Shown here piece by piece: positions 26,659-35,787 of a stretch of 64,000 nt of DNA. Source of the DNA: an uncultured Erythrobacter sp. (GTDB lineage Bacteria > Pseudomonadota > Alphaproteobacteria > Sphingomonadales > Sphingomonadaceae); NCBI GenBank assembly GCA_947500645.1, contig CANMSD010000001.1, forward strand, positions 620,001 to 684,000. Direction: 5' to 3'. The notes under the pieces are model-generated. The model saw only the letters and a list, made by a program, of their open reading frames with translations. It did no database searches and had not been told where the DNA came from. Position numbers and translations under genes: made by a program. The first letter of the stretch is position 1. Each line of letters begins with the position of its first letter.

Positions 26659-26746
26659 GCGCTACGCTATTGCCGAGGCGCAGCGGGCGAGCAACGGCTT
26701 TTCTTGCCTTTCCCGCTGCGGCGCACGCTGTTAAGCGCCGCGCACC

Positions 26747-27976
26747 ATGACTGCATACGAATCCGATCTGCTGCGCCTGCTCGATGAGCGGGGCTACATC
26801 CACCAGATGACTGATGCCGGCTCGCTCGACCAGCTCGCCGTAAAGAGAGTCGTGCCGGGATATATCGGCTTCGATGCAACAGCGCCTAGCCTGCATGTCG
26901 GCAGCCTCGTGCAAATCATGATGCTGCGCCGTCTGCAACAAACTGGGCACAAGCCGATTGTCGTGATGGGCGGTGGAACGACCAAGGTCGGCGATCCGTC
27001 AGGTAAAGATGAAAGCCGCCAACTTCTGACTGGAGAGGCGATACAAGACAATATCGCCTCAATTCGCACGGTGTTCGAACGACTGCTAACCTTCGGCGAT
27101 GGCCCGACAGACGCCATCATGGTCGATAACGACGAGTGGCTGTCGAAACTCGGCTACGTAGAGCTGCTGCGCGATGTCGGCCCCCACTTCACGATCAACC
27201 GGATGCTGACTTTCGATTCCGTCAGGCTTCGGCTCGATCGCGAACAGCCGCTGACCTTCCTCGAATTCAACTACATGATCCTGCAGGCCTACGACTTCCT
27301 CGAGCTTGCGCGTCGCTATGACTGTCGCCTGCAAATGGGCGGGAGCGATCAGTGGGGCAATATCGTCAACGGGATGGAATTGTCGCGCCGCAAGGAAGGA
27401 TTCGATCTGTTCGGGCTGACCACACCGCTGCTGACCACTGCCGATGGCGCAAAGATGGGCAAGACCGCCGCTGGCGCGGTCTGGCTCAATGAAGATCAGC
27501 TGCCCGCCTATGATTTCTGGCAATACTGGCGCAATTCGGACGACCGCGATGTAGGGCGTTTCCTCAAGCTGTTCACCGATCTGCCGCTGGATGAGATTGC
27601 GCAGCTCGAATCGCTCCAAGGCGCTGAGATTAACGACGCGAAGGTCATACTCGCCAACGAGGTGACAAAGCTGGTGCGCGGCGAGGAGACTGCTCGCGCC
27701 GCCGAAGCAACCGCGCGTGAAACTTTCGCAGGCGGCGGCGCAGGCGAGGACTTGCCGACCTTTGCGGTCGGCGCGGAGGGCATGCGGATTGGCGCGGTCC
27801 TGACAGAGATTGGCTTCACCGCTTCCAATGGCGAGGCGAAGCGGAAGATTGCCGAAGGCGCGGTAAAGTTGGACGGCGAAGCAGTTTCTGACCCCGGTTT
27901 TCTCTTGATGCCCGGCGACGGCAAAACGTTGAAGTTGAGCCTCGGTAAAAAGAAGCACGGCCTTGTGACGCGCTAG
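26747..27976 (+). CDS. tyrS: Tyrosyl-tRNA synthetase
   Basis: Charges tRNA-Tyr. The 409-residue product has the class I HIGH-like motif ([10 protein letters not shown]), the tyrosine-binding text [12 protein letters not shown] and [12 protein letters not shown], the KMSKS variant AKMGKTAAG, and a C-terminal S4 RNA-binding domain ([16 protein letters not shown]). KMGKT is the usual form in the TyrRS group of proteobacteria. Confidence 0.98.
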   Translation: MTAYESDLLRLLDERGYIHQMTDAGSLDQLAVKRVVPGYIGFDATAPSLHVGSLVQIMMLRRLQQTGHKPIVVMGGGTTKVGDPSGKDESRQLLTGEAIQDNIASIRTVFERLLTFGDGPTDAIMVDNDEWLSKLGYVELLRDVGPHFTINRMLTFDSVRLRLDREQPLTFLEFNYMILQAYDFLELARRYDCRLQMGGSDQWGNIVNGMELSRRKEGFDLFGLTTPLLTTADGAKMGKTAAGAVWLNEDQLPAYDFWQYWRNSDDRDVGRFLKLFTDLPLDEIAQLESLQGAEINDAKVILANEVTKLVRGEETARAAEATARETFAGGGAGEDLPTFAVGAEGMRIGAVLTEIGFTASNGEAKRKIAEGAVKLDGEAVSDPGFLLMPGDGKTLKLSLGKKKHGLVTR

Positions 27977-28089
27977 CTTCTTGCTCGGCAAACTCTGGAA
28001 AATTTATCCTCGGATCGACGGCTTTACCAAATATCAGCCTTTTTCCTCCATTGCGGTAACACTCGAATAATAATGGAGGGTCGAGAAAC

Positions 28090-28428
28090 GTGTCAGCCGG
28101 AGCGAATCTGAGCGTTACTGATATGCGTCGCGCCGCGCGTCACCCGGTTGATTTCCCGGTGATCGTGGAACACTTCGCTCGTGGCGATCTCAATCTTCAC
28201 GTTTCAAACCTGTCTGCCCACGGCTTCATGGTCGATGATGCGGCAGATCTAAATCGGGGCGACCGCGTTATTATTCGCCTGCCGATTGTTGGCCGGATCG
28301 AAGCGTATGTCATCTGGACGCGCGATGAGCGTGCCGGATTCCAGTTCGAGCGCATAATCCGCATCGACGACTTCGTCGACATTATCGACGCGCTTCAGCC
28401 GAACCCGCGCCTGCGCCGCAAGCGCTAA
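28090..28428 (+). CDS. Single-domain PilZ protein (c-di-GMP binding)
   Basis: A 112-residue PilZ protein with both c-di-GMP motifs: RxxxR (RRAAR, 13-17) and NxSxxG (NLSAHG, about 40-45). A lone PilZ domain acts as an adaptor that changes partner binding when c-di-GMP is present. The start is GTG 28090 with a GGAGGG site 8 bases before it. No cyclase or phosphodiesterase is in the window. Confidence 0.88.
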   Translation: MSAGANLSVTDMRRAARHPVDFPVIVEHFARGDLNLHVSNLSAHGFMVDDAADLNRGDRVIIRLPIVGRIEAYVIWTRDERAGFQFERIIRIDDFVDIIDALQPNPRLRRKR

Positions 28429-28501
28429 GGCAAACACCAGCTTTCATAGCCGCTAGCTTCACTCCCTTGGCAGCGCCTCGTGCGCCTGCCATGGCCGCTG
28501 C

Positions 28502-29800
28502 GTGAGCGATACGGACCAAACCTTCATCCACCCATTCCGCGTGCCCAACTTCCGCGCCTATTGGGTCAGCCGCTTTGCGATGACGCTGGCGCAATATGCC
28601 ATGCTGCTGATCATCGGTTGGCAGACATACAATATCGCGCGCGATGGCGGTATGACTATTCCGGAAGCGTCTGGCCAACTTGCACTAATCGGCTTGTTTC
28701 AGTTCCTGCCGCTGTTCGTGCTGACCCCTTTCACCGGGCTTGCAGCGGACCGATTTGATCGGCGGCGGCTTGGGCAGCTGACGGTCTTGCTACAGCTGAT
28801 ATGCGCGGCGACGCTCGCCTGGTTTACCTGGAGCGGCGCAATGACGCTGCCGATCCTGTTCACGATAGCGGTCGTGCTCGGCGTGGCGCGCGGATTTGCT
28901 GGGCCCGCATTGTCGGCGCTCGCGCCAAATCTCGTACCGAAGCCTAGCCTGCCAACTGCAATCGCTCTGTCCTCCATCGCCTGGCAGGTCGGAATGATTG
29001 TCGGCCCAGCGATTGGCGGCGTGCTCTATCGGGTCGGCCCCGCCCTACCCTATATGGCGGCGTCGGCGCTGTTCGCAGTGTCTCTCATCGCGCTGAGCTT
29101 CATCGGCAAAGTCCCCCAGCCAGCTGTGCGCAAGGACCAACGTCCTATCGGCGCGATTGTTGACGGGCTTTCCTATGTGGTGCGCAACAAGATGGTTCTC
29201 GGCGCGATCACACTTGATCTTTTCGCGGTATTCCTCGCCGGGGCGACTGCGCTTTTCCCGGTCTATGCGCGCGATATTCTGCAATCGGGCGAAATCGGAC
29301 TCAGCCTGCTTGCCGCAGCGCCTGCAGTGGGCGCTGCCTCGACCGCGCTGTGGTTCTCATTCCGTCCGCTCAAGAGTAATGTTGGTCCAAAGATGCTTTG
29401 GGCCGTCGCCGTATTCGGTGTGGCAACAATCGTCTTCGCACTATCGACTTCAATGCCGCTCAGCCTGGCGATGCTCGTGATCGTTGGCGCAGCAGATATG
29501 TTCAGCGTCTACATCCGTCAGTCGCTGATCCAACTGCACACGCCCGATGACAAGCGCGGTCGCGTCTCATCCGTGTCCCTGCTGACGATCAGCGCTTCGA
29601 ATGAAGGCGGCGATGCGTTCTCCGGATTCCTTGCCAGCGCCATCGGGCCTGTCGCCGCCGTCGCTGCTGGCGGCGTTGGCGCGATTGTAACCGTTGCGCT
29701 GTGGAGCCGAATATTCCCGACGTTGCGGACGACTAAGACCTTCGATCCGCCAAAAGACATGTTAGAAGACCCGCCAAAGACAAACCCCCAGGAGGCCTGA
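28502..29800 (+). CDS. MFS transporter (MFS_3/EntS-like exporter)
   Basis: A 432-residue major facilitator with about 12 membrane segments. Features: [27 protein letters not shown] at the start, the loop motif [14 protein letters not shown] between helices 2 and 3, and [20 protein letters not shown] in the middle cytoplasmic region, typical of the MFS_3 group that includes enterobactin exporters. The substrate is unknown. The start is GTG 28502. cysK begins 1 bp after its stop, so the two are likely co-transcribed. Confidence 0.87.
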   Translation: MSDTDQTFIHPFRVPNFRAYWVSRFAMTLAQYAMLLIIGWQTYNIARDGGMTIPEASGQLALIGLFQFLPLFVLTPFTGLAADRFDRRRLGQLTVLLQLICAATLAWFTWSGAMTLPILFTIAVVLGVARGFAGPALSALAPNLVPKPSLPTAIALSSIAWQVGMIVGPAIGGVLYRVGPALPYMAASALFAVSLIALSFIGKVPQPAVRKDQRPIGAIVDGLSYVVRNKMVLGAITLDLFAVFLAGATALFPVYARDILQSGEIGLSLLAAAPAVGAASTALWFSFRPLKSNVGPKMLWAVAVFGVATIVFALSTSMPLSLAMLVIVGAADMFSVYIRQSLIQLHTPDDKRGRVSSVSLLTISASNEGGDAFSGFLASAIGPVAAVAAGGVGAIVTVALWSRIFPTLRTTKTFDPPKDMLEDPPKTNPQEA

Positions 29801-29801
29801 G

Positions 29802-30722
29802 ATGAAAGCTGCAAACATCCTCGAGACGATTGGCAACACCCCGCACATTCGTTTGTCGAAACTGTTTCCCGATCACGAAGTTTGGCTCAAGTCGGAACGC
29901 GCCAATCCCGGCGGTTCGATCAAGGACCGTATTGCACTTGCTATGGTCGAGGATGCTGAGAGCTCTGGGTCGCTCAAGCCGGGCGGCACCATTGTCGAGC
30001 CGACCAGCGGCAACACGGGCATTGGCCTAGCGATGGTCGCTGCGGTCAAAGGCTACAGATTGGTTCTGGTCATGCCCGAATCAATGTCGGTCGAAAGGCG
30101 TCGCTTGATGCTGGCCTATGGTGCGACTTTCGATCTGACGCCCAAGGAAAAGGGCATGAAAGGCGCAATCGAACGCGCGAGCGAGATTGTGGAGAGCACT
30201 GACGGTGCCTGGATGCCTTCGCAGTTTGAGAATGCGTCGAATCCTGCGGTCCACGCGCGCACCACAGCCAAAGAGATCCTCGCTGATTTCTCGGACAATC
30301 CGATCGACGTGATGATCACGGGTGTCGGCACTGGCGGACATCTCACCGGCTGCGCGGAGGAACTCAAAAAGAGTTGGTCCGGATTGAAAGCCTATGGCGT
30401 CGAGCCCGAGCTTTCACCGGTCATCAGTGGCGGCCAGCCCGGGCCTCACCCAATTCAAGGTATTGGCGCAGGCTTCATTCCGGGTAACTTGCACACCGAC
30501 TCGATCGATGGCGCGATCCAGGTCGATGCCGATGCAGCGAAAGACATGGCACGCCGCGCCGCTCGCGAAGAGGGGATGCTGATCGGTATCTCCAGCGGCG
30601 CAACACTTGCTGCCATTGCCAAGAAGCTCCCCGAACTTGGCACTGGTAGCCGAGTGCTTGGCTTCAACTACGATACTGGCGAGCGGTACCTGTCAGTGCC
30701 AGATTTCCTGCCCGTCGAGTAA
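29802..30722 (+). CDS. cysK: Cysteine synthase A (O-acetylserine sulfhydrylase)
   Basis: PLP enzyme making cysteine from O-acetylserine and sulfide. The 306-residue product has the PLP lysine in NPGGSIKDR (Lys41), the substrate loop [10 protein letters not shown] (about 67-75), the phosphate loop [10 protein letters not shown] (about 177) and the late IGISSGA. AGGAGG precedes the ATG. The product is fairly short but complete. Linkage to the MFS gene suggests a thiol-related substrate for the exporter, which is only a guess. Confidence 0.96.
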   Translation: MKAANILETIGNTPHIRLSKLFPDHEVWLKSERANPGGSIKDRIALAMVEDAESSGSLKPGGTIVEPTSGNTGIGLAMVAAVKGYRLVLVMPESMSVERRRLMLAYGATFDLTPKEKGMKGAIERASEIVESTDGAWMPSQFENASNPAVHARTTAKEILADFSDNPIDVMITGVGTGGHLTGCAEELKKSWSGLKAYGVEPELSPVISGGQPGPHPIQGIGAGFIPGNLHTDSIDGAIQVDADAAKDMARRAAREEGMLIGISSGATLAAIAKKLPELGTGSRVLGFNYDTGERYLSVPDFLPVE

Positions 30723-30797
30723 AGCATCTTAACACTGCAACCGTATTCTGATCCCGATCGGTCCTGCGCTGTGCAAGGCGGATCTGGAGATCATGAT

Positions 30798-30971
30798 ATG
30801 AAGTTCGTTGCACTCGACTCGCGCGGTGGGAATTATCTCGTCGTTGCCCAGAATATCGCATGGCTAAGAACTGGAGAAAACGGTCAAACCAACGTCGGCA
30901 TGGTAGGTGGTAGCCCACTCTTGGTGACCGGATCGATCGAAGAGGTGGAGCGCAAGATCACAGCCGAGTGA
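30798..30971 (+). CDS. Small FlbD-like protein (57 aa)
   Basis: A 57-residue protein (MKFVALDSRGGNYLVVAQNI...) with GGAG before the ATG. Its pattern of a hydrophobic start, a 'G-Y-L-V-V-A-x-N-I' strand and a final (V/I)TGSIEEVERKI helix resembles small FlbD-type proteins (LNG..F.LNADLIE...V.ESVEEVI.KI). The resemblance is in pattern only, and no flagellar gene is nearby. Stands alone after cysK and ends before a bidirectional terminator. The track start is nine codons early. Confidence 0.6.
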   Translation: MKFVALDSRGGNYLVVAQNIAWLRTGENGQTNVGMVGGSPLLVTGSIEEVERKITAE

Positions 30972-30990
30972 TCGGCGCGATGTGACAACG

Positions 30991-31025
30991 AAAAAGGCCC
31001 AAGAGCTCGAACTCCTGGGCCTTTT
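30991..31025. terminator. Bidirectional intrinsic terminator
   Basis: AAAAAGGCCCA pairs with TGGGCCTTTTT around an inner GAG/CTC stem, giving an 11-bp outer stem with A and T tracts on both sides. It lies between the convergent FlbD-like and acyl-CoA dehydrogenase genes and can stop transcription in both directions. Confidence 0.88.
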
Positions 31026-31046
31026 TACGTGACGATTTCGTATATA

Positions 31047-32852
31047 CTATGCTGCGGTGGCAAACGCCTCTGCTGACAGTTTCATCATATTGTCAGAGCC
31101 AGCCTCTAGCTTGCGCCGGAGCGCGCCCGCATCCGGCAGGAAGCGTTCAGCGTAATAGGCCGCTGAGGTCAGCTTGGCTTCGTAGAACGCGCGGTCTTCG
31201 GTGTCTGTGGCAAGCTGCTGAAGCGCAGTCTTACCCATTTTCAGCCACATGAAGCCGAGCGTCACAATGCCCATGATGTGCATGTAGTGATGCGCGCCTG
31301 CACCCAGGTTGTTTGGGTTCGCCATTGCGTTTTGCATGAACCACATGGTCGCGGCTTTCTGTTCGCCCAGCGCCTTTTCCAGCTTGGTCGCAACATCAGC
31401 CAGTTCGGGCGAATCTTTCGCGGAGGCGATCTCTTCGTCGATCATCGCGAAGAAGGCCTGAACCGCCCGGCCACCCTTTGATGCCAGCTTGCGACCGCAA
31501 AGGTCCATCGCCTGCACGCCGTTGGTGCCTTCGTAGATCATCGCAATCCGGCTATCGCGGACAAATTGCTCCATGCCCCACTCGGTCACATAGCCGTGCC
31601 CGCCATAAACCTGCTGCATATTGTTGGCGATGTCATAGCCCTTGTCGGTGCCGTAGCCTTTGATGACCGGGGTCATCAGGCCGATGAGGTCATCCGCGAG
31701 CTGGCGCTCTTCTTCAGTCTGCGCCTTGTGCGTGAGGTCAACCTGCAGAGCGCCCCAAAGGCACAGCGCACGCATGCTCTCGTTGAACACTTTCGCATCC
31801 ATTAACATCCGACGAACATCAGGGTGCACAAAGATTGGATCGGCCTGCGCGTCCTTATCCGCTGGACCGGTCAGAGCGCGGCCTTGGCGGCGATCAAGCG
31901 CATAGGTGACAGCGTTTTGGTAGGCGACTTCTGCTTGCGCGAGGCCCTGCATACCAACGCCGAGACGCGCTGCGTTCATCATCACGAACATTGCCGCGAG
32001 GCCCTTGTTCTCTTCGCCCAGCATCCAACCGGTTGCGCCGTCATAGTTGAGGACGCAGGTCGCATTGCCATGAATGCCCATTTTCTTCTCGATTGAGCCG
32101 CAGGTCACGCCATTGCGCTCGCCCGGTTCGCCGTTCTCATCAACGATGAACTTTGGAACCACGAACAGCGAAATGCCCTTGGAGCTGTCTGGAGCACCCG
32201 GTGTCTTCGCTAGAACCAAGTGAATGATGTTGCTGGTGAGATCGTGCTCGCCAGCAGAGATGAAAATCTTGGTACCGGTGATCGCGTAAGAGCCATCACC
32301 CGTCGGCTCAGCCTTCGTGCGGATCATGCCAAGATCAGTGCCGCAATGTGGCTCCGTCAGGTTCATGGTGCCCGACCACTCGCCAGAGATCATCTTCGGC
32401 GCGTACATTTCTTTCTGCTCTTGCGTACCGGCTGCCAACAAAGCTGCGGTCGCGCCGCCGGTCAGGCCGGGATACATTGCAAAAGCCTGGTTCGCTGTGC
32501 CTATATATTCCTCAAAAGCAAAGCCAAGAACATGCGGCAATTCCTGGCCGCCAAATTCTTCTGGACCGGTCAGGGTCGTCCAACCGCTCTCTACAAGTGA
32601 CTGATATGCTTCCTTGAAACCATCAGGTGTCGTTACCGAGCCATCTTCATGACGGGTGCAGCCCTGCTCATCACCGATCTGGTTCAGCGGCGCGAGGACC
32701 TCCGAGCAGAACTTGCCTGCCTCATTCACAACCGTATCGATCATGTCCTGAGTGGCGTTCTCGAAGCCCGGCAGATTGCCGTAGCTCGCAAGGTCGAGCA
32801 TCTCGTTGATAATGAAGCGGGTTTCACGCGTCGGGGCGGTATAGGTTGGCAT
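31047..32852 (-). CDS. Acyl-CoA dehydrogenase (about 600-aa type)
   Basis: FAD enzyme catalysing alpha,beta-dehydrogenation of acyl-CoA. The 601-residue length and a C-terminal extension (AGAHHYMHIMGIVTLGFMWLKMGKTALQ) place it in the long FadE/DmdC-type group. Visible: FAD and substrate text MNLTEPHCGTDLGMIRTKAEP, GTKIFISAGEHD, MQQVYGGHGYVTEWGMEQ and the catalytic base region RIAMIYEGTNGVQAMDL. ATG 32852 with AAGGGA is preferred over the GTG one codon before. A MerR regulator lies 49 bp upstream on the same strand. Beta-oxidation is likely; the chain-length preference cannot be told. Confidence 0.93.
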   Translation of the reverse strand: MPTYTAPTRETRFIINEMLDLASYGNLPGFENATQDMIDTVVNEAGKFCSEVLAPLNQIGDEQGCTRHEDGSVTTPDGFKEAYQSLVESGWTTLTGPEEFGGQELPHVLGFAFEEYIGTANQAFAMYPGLTGGATAALLAAGTQEQKEMYAPKMISGEWSGTMNLTEPHCGTDLGMIRTKAEPTGDGSYAITGTKIFISAGEHDLTSNIIHLVLAKTPGAPDSSKGISLFVVPKFIVDENGEPGERNGVTCGSIEKKMGIHGNATCVLNYDGATGWMLGEENKGLAAMFVMMNAARLGVGMQGLAQAEVAYQNAVTYALDRRQGRALTGPADKDAQADPIFVHPDVRRMLMDAKVFNESMRALCLWGALQVDLTHKAQTEEERQLADDLIGLMTPVIKGYGTDKGYDIANNMQQVYGGHGYVTEWGMEQFVRDSRIAMIYEGTNGVQAMDLCGRKLASKGGRAVQAFFAMIDEEIASAKDSPELADVATKLEKALGEQKAATMWFMQNAMANPNNLGAGAHHYMHIMGIVTLGFMWLKMGKTALQQLATDTEDRAFYEAKLTSAAYYAERFLPDAGALRRKLEAGSDNMMKLSAEAFATAA

Positions 32853-32901
32853 CACTAGATCCCTTGGTGGAGTGGTGAATATTGGGGCGGCAGAGTTTTA
32901 G

Positions 32902-33381
32902 TTAGCTAAGGTTGAGCTTTTCAATCTCAGCGACAAAATCGGTGAGCTCCTTGATCGAAGAATCGATATCGGCTCTCTGGCTCTTCAGCTTCGCGATATG
33001 CGTGCGGCATTTCTCGATCGTCACGCGGCGTTGTTCTACGCGGCCGTCGTCCAGATCATAAAGGTCAATCATCTCGCGGATTTCAGTGAGACTGAACCCC
33101 ACGTTCTTCGCTCGCATAATCCACGCAAGTCGCGCGCGATCACGTTTCGAATATACACGGGTCAAACCGACACGAGCCGGTGAAATAAGACCTTCATCTT
33201 CGTAAAACCGCAATGCGCGTGCGGTGCATTCGAATTCGCCGGTCAGGTCAGAGATCGAATATTGCTCGCGCTCATGCTTGTCTGGGCGATCAAGATGCGC
33301 ACCGTTACGACGGTGTGCCGATTCATCAGCAGCAGTAGACGCGTTCTTACGGGCGGATGATTGTGCGGATGCTGTAGCCAT
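32902..33381 (-). CDS. MerR-family regulator of acyl-CoA metabolism (inferred)
   Basis: A 159-residue MerR-type regulator. The winged helix is at about 40-110 (YSISDLTGEFECTARALRFYEDEGLISPAR; RDRARLAWIMRAKNVGFSLTEIREMIDLYD), followed by a dimerisation coiled coil. No metal-binding cysteine cluster is present, so it is closer to LiuR-like regulators of acyl-CoA catabolism than to metal sensors. It precedes the acyl-CoA dehydrogenase gene, its likely target. The polar N-terminal 35 residues are unusual and may mean that translation starts later. Confidence 0.85.
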   Translation of the reverse strand: MATASAQSSARKNASTAADESAHRRNGAHLDRPDKHEREQYSISDLTGEFECTARALRFYEDEGLISPARVGLTRVYSKRDRARLAWIMRAKNVGFSLTEIREMIDLYDLDDGRVEQRRVTIEKCRTHIAKLKSQRADIDSSIKELTDFVAEIEKLNLS

Positions 33382-33426
33382 GCGCGATCATATACCTTAC
33401 CTTTACGTGAGCGTCAAGCATTGACC

Positions 33427-33825
33427 TTAACGAGAGGCTGGCGTCAATCCCGCCCCCTCGACCCGCCTGTAAAAACAGCTCCGCGCACCAGTGTGACAGG
33501 TCGGCCCGGTCGGGCGCACTTTCAGAACGAAGGCATCCTGATCGCAGTCCACCAACATCTCTTGCACTTCCAGCACATTGCCTGAGCTCTCACCCTTCAT
33601 CCATAGCGTTTGACGTGATCGAGACCAGAAATGCGCATGTCCTGTCTCACGGGTTTTCGCCAAAGCTTCGGCGTTCATGAAGGCTACCATAAGAACCTCT
33701 CCGCTATCCGAATCGGTCACCACAGCGGTCAACAATCCGCGATCGTCGAATTTCGGGAGAAGTTCATCGCCGTGCTCAATCGCATGCTTTTGGGTGACGT
33801 CAGAGCGTCGAGATACGTTACTCAA
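33427..33825 (-). CDS. hisI: Phosphoribosyl-AMP cyclohydrolase
   Basis: Third step of histidine synthesis: opens the purine ring of phosphoribosyl-AMP. The 132-residue product has [33 protein letters not shown], the zinc and metal aspartates of DCDQDAFV and the cysteine motif [11 protein letters not shown]. The track start (GTG 33903) adds 26 unconserved residues. TTG 33825 has AAGGA seven bases before it and gives a normal length, so a TTG start is proposed. HisI stands alone without a HisE domain or other his genes nearby. Confidence 0.93.
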   Translation of the reverse strand: MSNVSRRSDVTQKHAIEHGDELLPKFDDRGLLTAVVTDSDSGEVLMVAFMNAEALAKTRETGHAHFWSRSRQTLWMKGESSGNVLEVQEMLVDCDQDAFVLKVRPTGPTCHTGARSCFYRRVEGAGLTPASR

Positions 33826-34142
33826 TTGTAAATCCTTCGGTGAATGGGCGCTCTGTTGCGACGGCTTGTTGCACGATAACCACAGACCCACGGCAAAATC
33901 CACATGGTCGCAGTTTCAACCTTTGAGATTTAGGACTCTGGTGAGAGAAAGCTGTCAGCAGGTCTTAGCGGGCCTGTCCACCGGATACCGGCGTCTTAAG
34001 AATGCCAGGTTCAGGGGGTAACCGCAGATTGCCAACCGCGGGGTGTTGGCATGAACGGTTTGAACGATGAGGGATTGGATCCTGGTAGCCAAGTTAGGGG
34101 GTGGCTGCCTGAGCTCTCGAAGAGCGGGTCCGAATTTTTTCG
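33826..34142. other. Non-coding gap between hisI and comF
   Basis: This 317-bp stretch has no gene I can support. The track ORFs here (for example 33955-34146 minus) lack family text and ribosome sites. It contains a small inverted repeat GCCAAC...GTTGGC (about 34031-34050), and a GCTCT-cga-AGAGC hairpin followed after nine bases by a T6 run just before the comF stop. The latter might end a plus-strand transcript, but no plus-strand gene precedes it. It must also hold the hisI promoter. Confidence 0.4.
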
Positions 34143-34976
34143 TCACGTGGCGCCCGGGGTCGTAATGGCCTCGGGCGTTGTGTTTTCCGGCTCCGATTTC
34201 TGCAGCATTCGCTCAACCGACGAATCGAACTCGCCTTCGATAACGCGGGCAAAGCAGGCAATCGTGACGGATCGCGCTCCGCCCTTCAGCAAGGTTTGAA
34301 CGCAAGCGTCGCTGGTTGCGCCACTGGTAAGAACGTCATCGACCAGCACGATATCGCGACCTTTGATTCGTGCCACCCTCGACGGTCTCACGCCAATCGC
34401 GCCAGCCAGAGTCTTGCGCCGCGCCTTTGCTCCGAGGCCACCAAGGCTGGGCGTGCGCTTGCGGCGGACCAGTCCATCCACCAGCAGTTCGCCTTTTCCG
34501 CGTCTGGCCAGCTCCTGCGCGATCAATCCAGATTGATTGAACCCGCGCTGCCACAACCTCCAGCGGTGCAACGGCACTGGGACAAGCAAAGGCGCGTTGT
34601 CATCGCCCGCATCCGGCAATCTCGCGGCCAGCAATCGCCCAAGCAATCCCGCAAGCGCGATCTTGCCGCCATGCTTGAACGTCAAGATGAGCTTGCGCGA
34701 GGCGTCATTGTAGATAGTCGCAGCGACGATCCCTGAATGCTTCGGCGGATTGGCGAGGCAAGGTGCGCATTGCGCTTGGTGTCCCATCCGCTCCGATCCG
34801 AAGGGCCTACCGCAGCTCGCACAAGATGGTTCGCCGGGAATGACTAGCTCGCCCCAGCATTCGCTGCAGACCCCACCCTGATCGCCAGTTGCATCGCCAC
34901 ATAAAGGACAGCGCGGCGGGTAAACCAAATCCACCACGGGCTTCAGCCCTTCGGCAAGATGCGACCCCCAACCCAT
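34143..34976 (-). CDS. comF: ComF-family phosphoribosyltransferase-like protein
   Basis: A 277-residue ComF protein: an N-terminal zinc ribbon (CPLCGD, CSECW, CASCGRPFG, CAPC) and a C-terminal PRTase domain with the PRPP loop IVLVDDVLTSGATSDA. PVPLHRWRLWQRGFNQS is the family signature. ComF is needed for DNA uptake in naturally competent bacteria, but the family is also common in non-competent species and no other com gene is in the window. A normal-length copy; divergent from the methyltransferase-like gene by 55 bp. Confidence 0.92.
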   Translation of the reverse strand: MGWGSHLAEGLKPVVDLVYPPRCPLCGDATGDQGGVCSECWGELVIPGEPSCASCGRPFGSERMGHQAQCAPCLANPPKHSGIVAATIYNDASRKLILTFKHGGKIALAGLLGRLLAARLPDAGDDNAPLLVPVPLHRWRLWQRGFNQSGLIAQELARRGKGELLVDGLVRRKRTPSLGGLGAKARRKTLAGAIGVRPSRVARIKGRDIVLVDDVLTSGATSDACVQTLLKGGARSVTIACFARVIEGEFDSSVERMLQKSEPENTTPEAITTPGAT

Positions 34977-35031
34977 GCCTCATGCTATCGCACGGCTTGC
35001 AGTCTGTAGGCAAGCACGGCAGGGCAGCGGC

Positions 35032-35787
35032 ATGTCTTCCAATCAAGTTCCGCATATTTTTGCTGCGCATCGCCGTGCCGCCCGCTTTGATCGAGCGCGG
35101 AAACGCTGTGCGCGAGCCGAAGCGGCGGCGTACATTCTCGACGACATGATCGAGGACGTTATCGAGCGCGTCGAGTTCATGCGCTTGCCCCCGGGGGATG
35201 CCGTAATCGTCGGCGATTTGACCGGCTCGCTCGCCCCGGCGCTCGAAAATCAGTCGATCACCGCCCGCAATATCAGTCCAGCCTCACACGATGAGGAGCG
35301 CCCATGGCAGGCGGCTCCCGCACATTACCTCATTTCGCTCGGCACGCTCGACACGCTCAACGATTTGCCCGGCGCCTTGCTGCATTACCGCAATGCGCTG
35401 AGCGAGAACGGCATTCTGATCGCGCAGATGCTGGGCGCTGGCAGCCTACCTACGTTGCGCCAGATCATGCTTGCCGCCGATGGCGAGCGCCCCGCTGCGC
35501 GCATCCACCCGCAAATCGACAACCGCTCGGCAACCGCCCTGCTTGAACGCGCTGGGTTCCGCCGCCAAGTCGTCGATAGCCACACGTTAACGGTGCGCTT
35601 TTCAAGCTTTGAACGCATGGTCAACGACCTACGCGATCAGGCGCTGACATCGGTGCTGGTATCGCAAGCGCCCTATGTAGGAAAGCGTGGGCTTGTGCGG
35701 GCCAAGGCGGCGTTCGATGCCTTACGCGACGAAGAAGGCAGAGTTACCGAGACCTTCGAATTGCTCACCCTGACCGGCTGGCGCTAG
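35032..35787 (+). CDS. SAM methyltransferase-fold protein, NDUFAF5-like
   Basis: A 251-residue protein resembling the methyltransferase-domain proteins found next to comF in alphaproteobacteria and related to NDUFAF5, the mitochondrial complex I assembly factor. Seen: IFAAHRRAARFDRARKRCARAEAAAYILDDM, the SAM-site-like strand DAVIVGDLTGSLAPAL, SLGTLDTLNDLPGALLHYRNALSENGILIAQMLGAGSLPTLR, and RFSSFERMVNDLRDQ. The glycine loop is degenerate, as in NDUFAF5, which hydroxylates arginine and does not methylate. ATG 35032 is preferred over 34975, which overlaps the comF region. The TAG shares bases with the ppdK stop (CTAG). Confidence 0.75.
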   Translation: MSSNQVPHIFAAHRRAARFDRARKRCARAEAAAYILDDMIEDVIERVEFMRLPPGDAVIVGDLTGSLAPALENQSITARNISPASHDEERPWQAAPAHYLISLGTLDTLNDLPGALLHYRNALSENGILIAQMLGAGSLPTLRQIMLAADGERPAARIHPQIDNRSATALLERAGFRRQVVDSHTLTVRFSSFERMVNDLRDQALTSVLVSQAPYVGKRGLVRAKAAFDALRDEEGRVTETFELLTLTGWR

